Shown: in pieces, positions 1 to 11,465 of the stretch
Layout of the letters: each line of letters begins with the position of its first letter
How positions within the stretch are numbered: position 1 is the first letter of the stretch
DNA from: Irpex lacteus
Taxonomy: Eukaryota; Basidiomycota; Agaricomycetes; Polyporales; Irpicaceae
Assembly (NCBI GenBank): GCA_001986395.2
Contig: MQVO02000002.1
Span: forward strand, 2,480,001 to 2,544,000
Length of the DNA stretch: 64,000 nucleotides
Direction of reading: 5' to 3'
Position numbers and translations under genes: made by a program
Notes under the pieces: generated by a model
Told to the model about the DNA's origin: nothing
Databases searched by the model: none
What the model saw: the letters and a program-made list of their open reading frames with translations, nothing else

Positions 1-9
1 ATGGAACCG

Positions 10-509
10 GATCACCGAGCGTCGAGCGAGAATACGGCAGTGCGCACCGCAAATCGCCTTCCACTCTCACCGGCAGACTCTTCAATCCAACCCTCTGCGC
101 TTCCAGCTTCAGAGAACGAGAGACAACGGCTGTGCGCACCGTGCTCCCGCCCCATCCGCCTTCCGCAACAAAATGAGAGACAGAGGGAGAGAAAGAAAGA
201 GGTCATTTACCACTGCGACCAACGCTCCATGCGGAGGCGGAGGTAGCACTGACGGGCTTCCTTCATCTCGAACCCTTCGCTTCGGTACTTTATCTCCGCC
301 TTGGCCTGAGCAGCCGCAAGGGGGATAAGCTTGAAGGTGCCTTGAGTCTGAGGCAACGCGACGGGCGCGGGAGTCGGGGCGGGGGCGGGGGAGGGGGAGG
401 GGTACATGATGTCGAGGGAGCGGTACACGATGGAGGGGTTGCATCGTGCAGCTTCGAGGGAGACCAAGCCAGCTTGGTTGTGGAGGGAGGTGAATTGGAT
501 GGGAGACAT
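10..509 (-). CDS. small protein of unknown function (two-exon model)
   Basis: I do not recognise this gene. It opens at an ATG at 507-509 and reads about 100 codons with an Ala/Pro-rich stretch (around residues 36-52) and a charged C-terminal part (KYRSEGFEMKEARQCYLRLR). That open frame meets TAA at 207, but the stop overlaps a good intron donor (GTAAATG). A 51-nt intron with a pyrimidine-rich body and AG end leads to a further 56-codon open frame ending at 10-12. A TATA-like ATAAATAG lies at about 599-607, some 90 bases upstream. The exon 1 frame is convincing as a conserved small protein; the second exon is an inference from splice signals alone. The 100-residue unspliced version is the alternative. 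Confidence 0.4.
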
Positions 510-1728
510 GGTGAAAATAATGGAAATGGTGGGAAAGGTGTGTGTGGATGGTAAAAACGTGAAGAACAGAGGTAGGGAGGAAATGAGAGAGACTGGCGGC
601 CTATTTATGCGATGCTGAACGGTTCAGGGGTTGGGTTGTCAGCCGCTGTTGTCAGTTGGGATGGGTGGCCCGTTGGCGAGATGATGATGCCCGCCCCCGG
701 CACTGTCAAGAGTTGCTTCTGAGAACGCAGAGGAAGGGCGGGTATACCAGTGTGTCGGCGACAGGGGCATACAATGCTTTCGTACGATGAACGATAGCAT
801 TAATTCCTTTGAGTTTTACATATTGTCGTTCTGTGTTGATATCGTCAGCCTCAGCCTCCGAGTTCTTGTTTGGTATAGTTACAAGCAAGATCGACTCACC
901 TATCACTCGCGCGAGCAAATCATATATATCTATTGATTAAATTAGCAGATTTCAGTCTATCTCAGTGCAAAAAAAGTATGGTGAGCAGCATATAGTCATG
1001 TTCGAGTGTAGAGATCCCATGCCCGTTAGTAATACTTACTGCCAGGACGACTTGCGCCACAAAGCCAGCGCCTTTCCTAATTGGGACGGTCAGCACCTCT
1101 TGAAGTCCAAGTTCGACCTCCAAAAACCAGAATATCGCGCAAGAATATACTCATTTGGAGAATCAACGCATTGGCTCCTTTCTGTCACGAAGTGCGATTG
1201 TTAGCGCACCAGAGAATGGAAGGTTACTCCTCTTCGTTCGCCACCGTGATTGTAGCGAATCATGCAATCACGATGTTTGGCGACTGTCAGCCTCCCGGGC
1301 CATCGTGAGCTTCTACGACGGATGAACCGTTGTACTGGAACAGAACCGACGCGATGGCGGGGTAGTCCTAGGCATGTGTTTTTTCCGAGTCTCCTGAATG
1401 AAGATCTAGAAGATCATGAGCAAAAAAGGTTGAATGCATATGAATTAACGAAACGGCATAGTATAGTACTACGTAACTTACCAGCGATGACCATTCCAAT
1501 TCTCAATCAGCATTAGGCTCAGCGTACCTCCAGAATCAAGTGCGGCGCTCATACGCGACGAGACGCAAAAGTTTGAAGCTTGTAGAGGCAAATGCATGTA
1601 TAAACAAGTGGATAACTGGAATAGAACCTATTAGTGGATCGTGAAAGCGCGTCCATTATGACTTTAAGGGGCAAGACTTACGAGTGTACAAATGTATGCA
1701 AGCCGAGTTAGCTATACTATCTCTATAT
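510..1728. other. intergenic, no gene seen
   Basis: Both strands hold only short open frames without family resemblance or consistent splice signals. The stretch 510-620 is the promoter region of the small gene to its left, and 1600-1728 is the 3' flank of CSM3. Confidence 0.5.
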
Positions 1729-3313
1729 CTACAAATACATCTCGTCCCACCCTTCATCATTCGTAGCAGGTTTCTTGGGAGACGTCGGCGTAGGTGCCTG
1801 GATAGCACTCGACGTGGTAGCTTCCCCGGCAACAGTCGCAGTAGTAGGTGCGCTACCAACACTCGTCGTAGCTGGCCCAGCAGGTGCACCAGCCGCAAGA
1901 GGAGCACCAGCTCCCCCACCCCCACTCTCCTCAATCTCCCTCACAAGATCCCACATATCCTCATCCTCCACATCGTCCCCTCCCCGCTGCTCCTGCTGCT
2001 TCGTCGGCCTCTCCTCCTCAAACCCACCGTCTCCGTCTAGAGCGTCCCACATCTCCTGGTCTTCGTCCGGTTCTGCCGGATGTGAAGGCTGCACTGAGCG
2101 GGAAGGTTGAATGGGACGAGAAGAGGAAGAAGTTGATTGAGCCAGCTGACGTTGACGTTCCTCGTCCTCGCGTATCATCTCGTCTATATCGAAGTCATCT
2201 GGATCGTCGTTGGCGGAGGGTAATGGTGCTGAGGATGCGGAAGAGGGTGGACGGGTGGGTGGTGAGCTCGAGCGTGTCGCTGCATTGGTAGGAGCAGGGA
2301 TAGGAGCGCCATGTGGCTCTTGGTCAGCGTCGGAGTCAGAGTCACTGTCGGGGTCTTGGAGGGGCTCGAGGTCTTCTGGTCTGCGGCCGTTGATGAGTCC
2401 TTTGGAGGCGTCTCGCCACATGCCGAGGTGGTTCTATTCAGTCGAGGAGAGAATTACGTGAGTATATGCGTGAATATATGCGGGGAATGTATGCAGAAAC
2501 GAGACTTACGTGCATGCGTTTCGAATGGCATAGCCTCTCTATCCTCTGCACGTTATCGTGGAAGGTACCCTTCGGATACAGCTTGTGCGTCCAGAACTGG
2601 TATATCCCCAGGACTCTATTCAAATCCGCCAGCTAAACACAACAAAAGGTACGTTGAATAAATCATAAAACGCGCATACACCCAGCGAAACAGCTCACCT
2701 CATGTCCCTTCCCCCTCGGCTTAAAGTCCTTCGTCTGTTTAATAAGCGCAGGGAACCCACTCTCCCCCACCAGCCTCGTCTCATCCAGCTTCGGTACCGG
2801 CTTCCTCTTCTTCGGGCCCTCCTCGCCCTCGCCTTTCCTCCCCTTCCCGCCTCTCTCTCCACTACCACTGACACCATCCCCACCAGGCCCGAGATCGCGC
2901 TCGGGCGAGCTGCTGGGCAAGATCTCGTACGGCGTCGACGGAGGGATCCTCGTTCGGTTCCTCTGACTCGCCTGCGCCTGCCTCCTCAGCTCGTCGATAC
3001 TCGGCGCAGGCGCGAGCTCCTTGAACCCCCCATCGTCCACAAAGTCATCACCGTCGAGGTCGTCAAAAAGCGAGTCAATCAAGGCCTTCTGTTTGTCTCC
3101 GGCTGTGGGTGGTGCTGGTGTTTTGGAAGTGCTTGCGGTGGGCGCGTCGTTCTCCGAGTCGGAGGAGAGGAAGAGGGTGGTGCGTCGACGTTTGGCGGGG
3201 GAGGGGCGCGCGGGGGTGTTGCTGTTCGCTTCGCCGGCGAGGACGTCTTTGCGCGTACGTGGAGGGGTAGCATCGAGTGGTGTGTTCCATATGTCGTCAA
3301 TAGACATGGACAT
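1729..3313 (-). CDS. csm3: Csm3/Swi3/TIPIN replication fork protection protein
   Basis: Family member of the fork-protection complex (Tof1/Swi1 partner), which stabilises stalled replication forks in the nucleus and supports checkpoint signalling and cohesion. Three exons, 3313-2699, 2632-2510 and 2433-1729, join in phase to 480 residues. The Swi3 domain spans exons 1-3 at about residues 180-255: the LDETRLVGESGFPALIKQ and DFKPRGKGHE segments, then ADLNRVLGIYQFWTHKLYPK, then the HSKRMH stretch. The N-terminus is basic and Ser/Thr-rich with a possible nuclear signal (AKRRRTT), followed by an acidic DSLFDDLDGDDF patch. The C-terminal half is low-complexity, acidic and Ser/Pro/Ala-rich, as in other basidiomycete members. 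The start is the first of two in-frame ATGs (MSMS). It is divergent from NTM1 with only 164 bp between start codons, so the promoter is probably shared. Confidence 0.93.
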
Positions 3314-3477
3314 ATTGAAGTACTACTTGATAGAAATATAATGATTTGTTGTAGTCGAGGTCGTGGTCGCGGTAATGGGACGCGGTTCGCGTTATTTACG
3401 TCTATTTACCTCCTCTTGATAAGGTATTGATCTCATCAGGGATTTTCAAAAGTAGACCTTTGTAAGGAACGTTAACC

Positions 3478-4639
3478 ATGGCAAAAGCTAAACAACTTGA
3501 AGCTGAGCAGCCAGACGTCGAGGATGGCATCCAATACTGGACGACCCAGTCCGCGGATTACAACGGTGTGCTAGGTGAGTATTACTCGATAATCCACCCG
3601 TTACATCGGCCTCATCGTAACCCAGCATAACTCTAGGTGGCTTCGGGGAAGGCGTAAGTAGCCTCCTCATCCCGGGAACTTCATGGAACAGTATATATTC
3701 ATGTACAATCTGCATTACAGTCCCTCCCGCGAATCGACGCCCTCACCTCCCGCCAATTCCTGCAACACCTCCTCCCCACCCTCTGTACAGTCCCCTCCGC
3801 CGTCCGCCCCCTCTCTCTCACATCCACCTCCACCTCTTCCACCTCCTCCTCCCGTCGTATACGCGCACTAGACGTAGGCGCAGGCGTCGGCCGCGTCACC
3901 TCCGACGTCCTCCTCCACCTCACCCACGACGTCCTCCTCCTCGAACCCGTCTCCAGCTTCATCGCCGAAGCATTCCGCCGAGGGTCCGCGTCCGAAGCTG
4001 GGACTCTCGTTGAGGATAAATATTATGCCAGGTGGAAGGGCGTACAGACCAAGGAGAAGAGCGTCACTTTTGTGCGTGGGACGTTACAGGACTTCGACCC
4101 CAGCGGTCCCCTCTCGTCTCCCGGCAAGTCGCTCGAGTTCGTCGGACGCGTCGGATACAAACCCTCTGAGGGTGAGCTGGCAGACGTCGACTCGAAGTTC
4201 GACGTCATCTGGTGCCAGTGGTGTCTGGGACATTTGTCGGACGACGACTTTGTGTTGTTCTTGAAGAGGTGCAAGGACGCGTTGAGAGATGCGGATGAGA
4301 GTGTTATTGTTGTGAAGGAGAATTTGTGTAGTGATGGGGAGGATGGGGGGCCGGTTACTATTTTTGATGAGAGTGATTCTAGTTTGACTAGGTGCGTACG
4401 CGTTCCCATGTTCTGCTCTTCTGCTAGGCTTTGAAGAGTAGTGGCTGATGAGGAACGTGCGTAGGTCGGACAAGGCGTGGAAGAAGGCGTTCCAACGTGC
4501 AGGGCTTAGCGTCGTGCACGAACAGGTGCAAAAAGGGTTCCCCGTGGGGCTATACGAGGTTAGGATGTAAGCACCGCCTTCTCACTAATAGTATTCAACG
4601 CCCTGACCGAATTGTTTGTGTAGGTATGCATTGCGATAA
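3478..4639 (+). CDS. protein N-terminal (alpha-N) methyltransferase NTM1/Tae1
   Basis: Family role: S-adenosylmethionine-dependent methylation of exposed alpha-amino groups of proteins with an X-Pro-Lys/Arg N-terminus, chiefly ribosomal proteins. Five exons (3478-3574, 3637-3653, 3721-4391, 4465-4566, 4624-4639) give 300 residues, longer than the roughly 220-240 of human and yeast enzymes because of a Ser-rich insert and a loop before the SAM fold. Visible hallmarks are the SAM-binding loop DVGAGVGRVT near residue 80, the acidic end of the next strand (LLLEP), and the family-specific DVIWCQWCLGHLSDDD, followed by RCKDAL, VVKEN, and SDKAWKKAFQRAGL near the C-terminus. Exon 2 is only 17 nt and the last exon 16 nt. 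The start ATG follows a good context (AACCATGG). Divergent from CSM3. Confidence 0.95.
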
Positions 4640-4969
4640 ACGCATCTTGCTGGTACTATTGAACAGTCTCAAGTCGCGATGAGTGAAAGCAGCATCCATA
4701 GTATCATCACATCGCATCACAGTACTAGTAACTAGTATTTACTATTTACGATACGAAAATTATAAGGCCCCAGGGCTCTTAAGCACAAAAGAAAAGAGAA
4801 GGAAACGTGAAGCAGGTACTATACAATTGACAACACTAAACCAACGAAGAGAGGGAAAAAAGAAAAGAAACGATCCGGAGCACGTGCTTGTAATACAGGT
4901 GAGAGCGTGCAAGCAATCCGATGGGACGTGGGCAATGAGAGGAAGTAGTCCAAATCTGAGCCCGTCCAC
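4640..4969. other. convergent 3' flanks of NTM1 and ADK
   Basis: A 330 bp gap between two convergent genes, AT-richer than the coding sequence. No gene is seen. Confidence 0.5.
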
Positions 4970-6296
4970 TTACTGACTAACACCCTCCACCCCAACCCCC
5001 TTCCCCTCAACCTCTTGCTCCCTCGCCCTCACAGCATCACTCAAACTATGCCTCCTCCTCTCCTCCCTGCTCTCATTCCTCTTCTTCAAACTCGGAAAAG
5101 CGGCGTTCAGCACCCTCTCGAGTTTGGGCCAGATCTCGTCGGAGGTTGTGCCTGTTAGTGTTACCAGTTGCGTTGCGTTAGCGTTGGCGGATGGGGATGA
5201 GGAAGGGGAGGATTGAGAGGCGTAGTAAGAGAGTAAGGGGGAGGTGGATGCGTAGTATGTTTGGAGGCGGCGGGCGAATATTTCCTGTATAGAAAATAAG
5301 AGTAAGTAGGGGTTAGTATGGGGCGTGTGGGGTGAGACGTACGGGGTTATCATCAGGCCGTTTCGTAAGAGCCTCCCCAGTCTCGTCGTCCAGACCGGCT
5401 ACTTTTGGTGGGTTGTAGGAGAGGTTGTATACCCGTCCTGAGGGGAGGTGGACCCAGCGGTCGGATATTCTGCTCAGGATGATCTCGTCTGCGACGTCGA
5501 TGTTGACTACGAGGCTGAGTGGTGTGTCTCGTGCGCTATTACGATATTAATGTCATGTTAGCATCGGTAAGAAATATAAAATGGATGGGTGGAACGCACT
5601 GGAGGTGCTGGTCGAGGAGCTTGCCCTGCCCTAGCGTCCGCGGGAACCCGTCCAATATCCAATGCTAGACGAGATGAACGAAGAGAACGTCAGTATACGT
5701 ATGATTGGCAGTACCGGGCAGAGACCAATGAGAACACACCTTATTATGAAGCGCATCCAGTTTACTCGTTATGATTTTGAGCATAACATCATCAGGTATC
5801 AAGTCTCCCTTCGCCACGATCTCCTCAGCCATCCGGCCGACCTCTGTCCTGTATGCGCCAACACCGAAACCCGAAAACTCATTAGCACTAACTCCGAAGA
5901 TTTACTGCATAACCAGCACAACGCATATATAAAGTCCAGAAATACGTACCGTTCAGCTATATGCTGCCTCAAAAGATCCCCCGTCGAGAACGACAAAATA
6001 TCGTACTTCTTAACGAGCCGCGACGAGAGCGTGCCCTTTCCCGCACCCGGCTTCCCAAACATCAACATCCTCAACACCTTGCCCTCCCCATTGACAGGAG
6101 CCTCAGCACCAGCGGTGGACGCACGCCCGCTCTGCAGCGTGAACGGCAAGGCCTTTTGCGAAGTCGACGAGCCCCCGAACCATCGTTGCCCCCGTCCCTG
6201 AACACCACTGACACTTGCTGGTATAACTGTACCGCCTAGTTTGCGCTTGAGATGATGTGGGGCGGTGCGCAGGCTTGGTAGGACGATGGCGGCCAT
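4970..6296 (-). CDS. adk2: mitochondrial adenylate kinase (GTP:AMP phosphotransferase type)
   Basis: Nucleoside-monophosphate kinase of the adenylate kinase family. Five exons (6296-5950, 5848-5740, 5664-5600, 5535-5343, 5284-4970) close in phase at 342 residues. The first 75 residues are basic, hydroxylated and free of acidic residues until late, as expected for a mitochondrial presequence. Catalytic landmarks follow: P-loop GKPGAGKGT, the AMP-binding [18 protein letters not shown], the LID start [13 protein letters not shown], and RPDDNPEIFARRL. The LID lacks the four-Cys zinc site, as in eukaryotic AK2/AK3 and yeast Adk2. The choice of Adk2-like rather than cytosolic Adk1 rests on the presequence and LID sequence. 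A second in-frame ATG 26 codons upstream (6372-6374) would add a hydrophobic segment; I prefer 6296 because translation from there begins directly with a presequence. The C-terminal tail of about 30 residues is charged. Confidence 0.9.
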
Positions 6297-7025
6297 GAGG
6301 ACAACGACGACGACGAGGGCGGAGGAGAGAGGGAGGGAGAAGTGGAGGAGGGAGCGGAAGGCGGGTCTTCGCATGCAAGGGGTGTTTATGGTATGGCGAT
6401 GATGCTGAATGCCCCAACGTAAATTTGGCGTATTTCCGCTGAGTCGTCTGACCGTCCGATTTCCTCAGCTCACTCTGACACCATAACTCCTGGGCGTAAT
6501 CTCACAGACGCCTTGATCGGAGGCAGGTAATTACTCAGCATGTTCCGTGTTTCTGAACATACCAAACTGCAGCTGGACGTTGACTTTACAGGATTTCGAG
6601 CGTATCAATGGAAGGTGCACAGGTGGAATTTAGGAAGCGTTGCTTGTGAATTCAGTGGGAATTCCGTCTCCTGTTGCGGGCGTCCGTCCGGCAGCGATGT
6701 CACTGATTGCGTGCAGGTTCGGCAGAGATCTCAATTGTAACTTCTGCTCTGGGCTGGTACTACGCTGCGCCTCGACCAGGCGCAGTTCCTGCAACACCCG
6801 ACGTAGAAACAACACTGTTGAAGTCGACCGTGACAGTAGGCGTAGAAAACCCACTTCAACCATAGAGGAAGAAGCCGTAGAATACTGGTTAACAGCAACT
6901 ATGATAAAAGGCGTCTGGTTGGTGATTAGCAATTTAACTTTTGAATGACATCTCGCAGATCCACCATAAGCATGTACGGTAGCCACCTCACCATCCAAGT
7001 AAGTACTCCAGTATCTGAGCGCATA
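6297..7025. other. intergenic, no gene seen
   Basis: This gap holds the promoter of the adenylate kinase gene (about 6297-6450) and the 3' flank of the COQ11-like gene. Open frames of about 100-120 codons at 6630-6998 have no recognisable family and no supporting splice structure. Confidence 0.45.
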
Positions 7026-8614
7026 TTAATGAGCAGCCTCAAACTCCCTCCCCTTCTCCGTCCACCCAATCAACCGCCTCATCTCCTTCACATCCACCAC
7101 ACCCCTCACATCCTCCCTCGCCTCGTCCGCAGCGACGCATATCGCCTCAGCTACATGGTCCACATGAATCGGCGGGATCACCAGCGCGTTCGCCATCGAG
7201 TGCAACGCAGACGGATGAACCAGGGCTCCTTGTGATGGTGGAGAGGAGGAGCCGAGTGCACGAAGGACTTTGGACGGGGTGGGCAGCTGCGCGGGCGCGT
7301 TGGCGTGTACTGTCGCCGAGAGGTCCAAGAGTGCTGCCAATGGGGAGGTGAGGGGGCGGAAGTGGGGATGGTAGATGAGACCTGTAGCGTATCATGATTA
7401 GTGTTGTGCGTGTAAGAGTGCAATCAATGATCGGGAGGGTAGACAACCGGAGTAAATTAATGGGCAGTAAATAACGTGAATAAAGATAAGATGAAAGCCA
7501 GGCAAAGAAAACGAGAATCAGAACACGTACTAGGACGAACATATACAGCTCTATAGTTCGGGTTGCCCGCCGTCAGGTGGTCGATCCCGCGTTCCGCCTC
7601 GCGTTTGGATTCAATGTATCGCGGGGAGATGAACGGGCGGAAGATGTCCTCCGCTGAGACATACACGAACGAGCGTGGGTGCACGGACGATGAGGGGGTA
7701 GAAGCGACGAACGCCTCGCACACGCGTAGTGCTATCAAACAAATGAATTAGGATAGTGTTCCATAGTCACTGTGAACGGGATGATACGAGATATGAACAA
7801 ACATACCCGCATCCCTATTCAACAACGCATACCCTCCCTCTCTCTCCTCATCCCTCAGGGGGTTGCTGCCCTCCGACCCAAACAACGAACTAGCAAACGT
7901 CCCCACGAGCTTGAACACGTCCCCGTCTCTGAGCGCAGCTTTGTACCGGGCGTCCTCGAGCAGCGTGCCGAGCGTGTGCACGACCGCGGAGGTCTCGGGG
8001 AGGAGGTGCGCGTAGGTGGATGGGTCGAGGGCGTTTGATTTTTGCCAGTTTACCTACGCGCGTGATTGTATGTTCAACGAATGACAGTAGGAGTAAGAGG
8101 GGGAAGGGGAAGGGAGGACAAGAGGGTGAACAGTAGCAAATGAATGAAGGCACGATGAAACACGCGTCAGCAACGAGTGTAGCGTAGACGGAAGGAACGA
8201 GCCCACACTTTAGACGTCCAGGCGGGAGAGTGCCCTTTAGGGGTTGCGTACGGTCTTCCAGATGAGCTGCACGGCGTCCAATATTGCAATGTCGTTCATG
8301 AGGGGTAAGAGGCGAGTTATGAGGCGTCGTTTGTCAATGTACACAGCGAAGGTTGTGAATGAGAGACAGTAGGCAAGGAGTATGTTAATAATGCACGTGA
8401 GGTATGCCATGTTCATGACCGGGACCGTGAACGCACCTTATACTGGTCACCTGGTACCCTCGTGCGAGCGCAGCCCTACACACCGCCGAACCTAGCATAA
8501 ACGAACATGATTAGAATACATAGACTGATTGTACGCTGACGAGAGTTGCCGACGCGACTCACCGACGAAACCGTTCCCGCCAACGACGAGTATCTTTCGC
8601 GCGATAGGTTCCAT
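7026..8614 (-). CDS. coq11: COQ11 (YLR290C)-like atypical short-chain dehydrogenase, mitochondrial
   Basis: NAD(P)-binding Rossmann protein of the atypical SDR/NDUFA9-like group. Yeast Coq11 is a mitochondrial protein associated with coenzyme Q synthesis. Six exons (8614-8563, 8491-8437, 8266-8209, 8053-7807, 7731-7531, 7381-7026) give 322 residues. The N-terminus is ILVVGGNGFVGSAVCRAAL, the classical GxxGxxG dinucleotide-binding loop, followed by a basic RPYATPKGHSPAW segment that could select the cofactor phosphate. Further on are FVYVSAEDIFRP and RYIESKREAE, where Y and K sit as in the SDR YxxxK pair, and VIPPIHVDHVAEAI near the end. The first three exons are 52-58 nt, so a simple frame scan misses the Rossmann loop. 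Assignment to the family is firm; the COQ11 orthology is inferred from the motif pattern. Confidence 0.85.
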
Positions 8615-10391
8615 GGCGAGTTATAACTGCACTTTTGGGCTCTCTGCGCTTTGTAAATCAGACAGCAATTTTGTTACCCGAGAGACAACGACAACTTACA
8701 CTCAATTTTGTAAATACTTCTCTCACTGATGGTTGACGCGACCGTGACTGTCGTTGGTCAAGCTTTCAAGTGCCGATGACGATGAACCTCCGACATCCGG
8801 GAGCCAGAGCTCCCGAAGCCGACGCGCGCATGTCTGATCCGCTGCCACGTGGGCGTCTATTCCCACCGCAGGCCGAAAACGGCAGTTGTAGTGGAACAAC
8901 ACTTGTACGCATGTTTGAGCTCGGGTGAGAGAAGGAGATAAATGTAGTCCGTGTGAATAGAAATATGCAGCGTGCAAGTTTATCACAAAGAAGAAAGTTG
9001 AATAAATAAGACCCCAATTCCTCGCTAATTCCTCTCCGAACAATCGCACGCGTGCATTCACAAACAATACGAGCACATCATGGCTAGAGCCCAGACCAAG
9101 GCACACCGCAAACTTTGAGTTGAACAAACCCCCGATCATTGAAGCTCACTGGTTAGCTGGACCACTGCTGACCGGGTGCTTTCTGATGTTCTTTTATCAA
9201 GGGTAAGGAACGACACGGCCAATGATGCGCTGAGTCAGGCAGTCACATTGGGAGATCGAGAGGTTAACGTTTAAATGTTTGCCGGGTCCAGGAACGTTGA
9301 TATTTCAAGGGAGAAGATATATGAGAAGACGAGGCACTACACTGCAAGAAACTTGGAGAAAATGAGAGCGATGGAGCATCCATCTCTCGATTTCACTAAT
9401 AACTTATACAGAAATCATCCTAGAGAGCGTGTCCGCCGTCCAAGATGACGCTAGCGACACGAGTATCGTAGATATCTCGGCGTTCTCAACTCCCTTCCCA
9501 AAACAACCTCCGAGTAATTGGCTCACCGTACCATGACGGTGGCAGCGGCGAAACGAAGCTCCCAAGTTTCGACGCTCTAGGCCTGCTCGCCATGTGCATT
9601 GTGTAGCCAGGATTCCGAGGTCTGAAGCCCCGAGGCACAGATATCGATATACCTCCGATCAGGACCACGAACTCCACTCGTCATATGCAGGTGAACGTGC
9701 CAAGCCCATGGCATACCGCGCTGAACTCTGCTTACTTACCTTACCCTCCCCGAATAAAAGCAGCGATTCGTCGGCGAGAGCACACACGGACACGGAAGTA
9801 AACTTCATAGTAAAAACTTTATTTGAATTCCGCACGACCGAGTGTCCATTCAGGTGTAAAAAAGACCAAAGCTATCTACACGGAACAGAAAACCCAAACG
9901 CGTGCTGTGCTACGTATACCACTCAACACTTAAGTACGATGATAATGGATAAAAAGGTGTAATTTCGATTCAATTCGCAGAACATCTATGAGCACCAAAG
10001 GTAAAGTGAAATTGTGAAAGGCGGAGTACCGATATCAATGGATGCATAGCATAGCGTTGAGGAAAGGAAGGAAAGGGTTGGAGAGCGAGGAGCATGAGGG
10101 CTGCCACACCACCGGGGTTCGTCAGTCTTCGTGAATATGCGTGCGCGACAACTCTTCCTGTCCTATCGGCTGCTTGCTTTGCTATGCGGAGCCAAGGTAC
10201 CCCATAAAGACCAAGGAACTCGCCTTGATCGACCTATCAAAGAGAGAAAAGAGAGAGGAAGAACAAGGAACAGAGATATGGGAAACGGGAGATGGGAGAG
10301 AGAAGAAGAAGAAGAAAGCGACGAGATAGCAATGCGATACGATGCAACGATGGGATCGACCCAACGACGACCACTAAACCACGAACACAGT
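8615..10391. other. long intergenic region, no gene seen
   Basis: Almost 1.8 kb with no open frame that resembles a known family. A 138-codon frame on the minus strand (8723-9139) has no splice partners or recognisable domain. Part of 10130-10391 is the 3' flank of the next gene, rich in GA repeats. Confidence 0.45.
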
Positions 10392-11465
10392 TTAGTTGAA
10401 GTGCCACTGGATGTCGAGGACACCGAGACCGAGGTCGTTGTTGGAAAGGGCGCTGAAGAGACCTTCGGACAAGTCGAGATCGGTGTCCTTGCCGCACGTG
10501 GGGCAGGCATCGGCGACGGTGGCAACCTGAGTGTTGCCGTTCTTCTTGTTGGTGATCGTCAGGCTCTTGCCGCAGTACTGGGAGCGCTCGCCGGTGTTGC
10601 CGTACTTGCGGTAGTCGAGGGCGACGATGAAGGCGCTGTCGGCGTGGACGGTACCGCAGGCACCCGCGACTCCGTTCTGGGTGAACCAGGTTCCACTGAG
10701 AACATACGAACGTCAATGGGGATAAGCGAGCGTCAAGAGTAAAATTTACTTACGTTCCCTCAAAGCTGCTTCCACCAGAAGAGGCAGGAGCGGGCGTAGG
10801 AGTGGGAGTGGGAGTAGGAGTGTGGGAGGTCGTCGGGGCGGCGTGAGTCGTGGGCGTCGGCGTCGGGGTGTGGGTGACCGATGTCTTCGAGGTAGACACC
10901 TCCTTCGGGGGCTCAGGAGCGACGTTCACGGGGGCGGCAGACGAGGTAGCGGCGGGAGCAGCCGAAGACGAGGGGGTGTGGGTAGTGGGGGCAGCGGAGG
11001 AGGAGGGCTCGTCCTCGCCATCACAGTCATCATCATCACCGTCGTCGGTCGCCGAGGGAGCGGCAGAGGAGACGACGGTGGTGGGAGAAGCCACCGCGGA
11101 GGAAGAGAGGTTGGCGGGGTTGCACTTGGGAGCACGGTTCCTCTCGACGGTCTCACCCTTCTTCAAAGGGTGGCAGCAGTCGTCGAAGAACTGGGTGTTG
11201 TGCTGGCTAGGGCAGTTGATCTTCCAGTAGCGGTCGATGTACTCGCTGTAGGGCTAATTATCACAAATAAAACACGTTAGATGACTTTTTTTCGGACATG
11301 AAAGTGGGTATATGCGCGTACCTCGAGGATGGCAGCATCGTAGGTGGACGCGTCACGAGCGAGGTGAGCGTGACGAGCAGCTGCGGTTCCGTGCGGGAGA
11401 ACGACGCCGTTGACGGCGGTGACAGCCGAGAGAGCGAGAGAAGCGATGGAGATGAGGGCGAACAT
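10392..11465 (-). CDS. secreted double-psi beta-barrel (RlpA/expansin-like) protein with S/T/P linker
   Basis: Three exons (11465-11322, 11253-10754, 10695-10392) give 315 residues. A signal peptide covers about residues 1-20 (MFALISIASLALSAVTAVNG). A short Cys-bearing region follows (KINCPSQHNTQFFDDCC, then PKCNP), then a Ser/Thr/Pro/Ala-rich, probably O-glycosylated linker of about 100 residues, then a C-terminal domain from about residue 218. That domain shows the double-psi beta-barrel signature: GTWFTQNGVAGACG, a YCGK motif, VADACPTCGKDTDLDLS and a final VLDIQW. Fungal proteins of this kind include loosenins and plant-pathogen-like barwin proteins that loosen or bind cell-wall polysaccharide; no catalytic activity can be read from the sequence. 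A TATA-like element (about 11535-11543) sits about 70 bases upstream of the ATG. Confidence 0.88.

Noticed and set aside
2702..3430. 242-codon plus-strand open frame
   Set aside because: Antisense shadow of CSM3 exon 1, created by its biased GC-rich codon use.
5662..6201. 179-codon plus-strand open frame
   Set aside because: Antisense to the adenylate kinase exons that carry the P-loop and AMP-binding motifs.
8723..9139. 138-codon minus-strand open frame upstream of the COQ11-like gene
   Set aside because: No family resemblance, no splice partners, unusual composition; likely chance.
10131..10742. 203-codon plus-strand open frame
   Set aside because: It is antisense to the last exon of the double-psi beta-barrel gene, whose domain motifs are clear on the minus strand.
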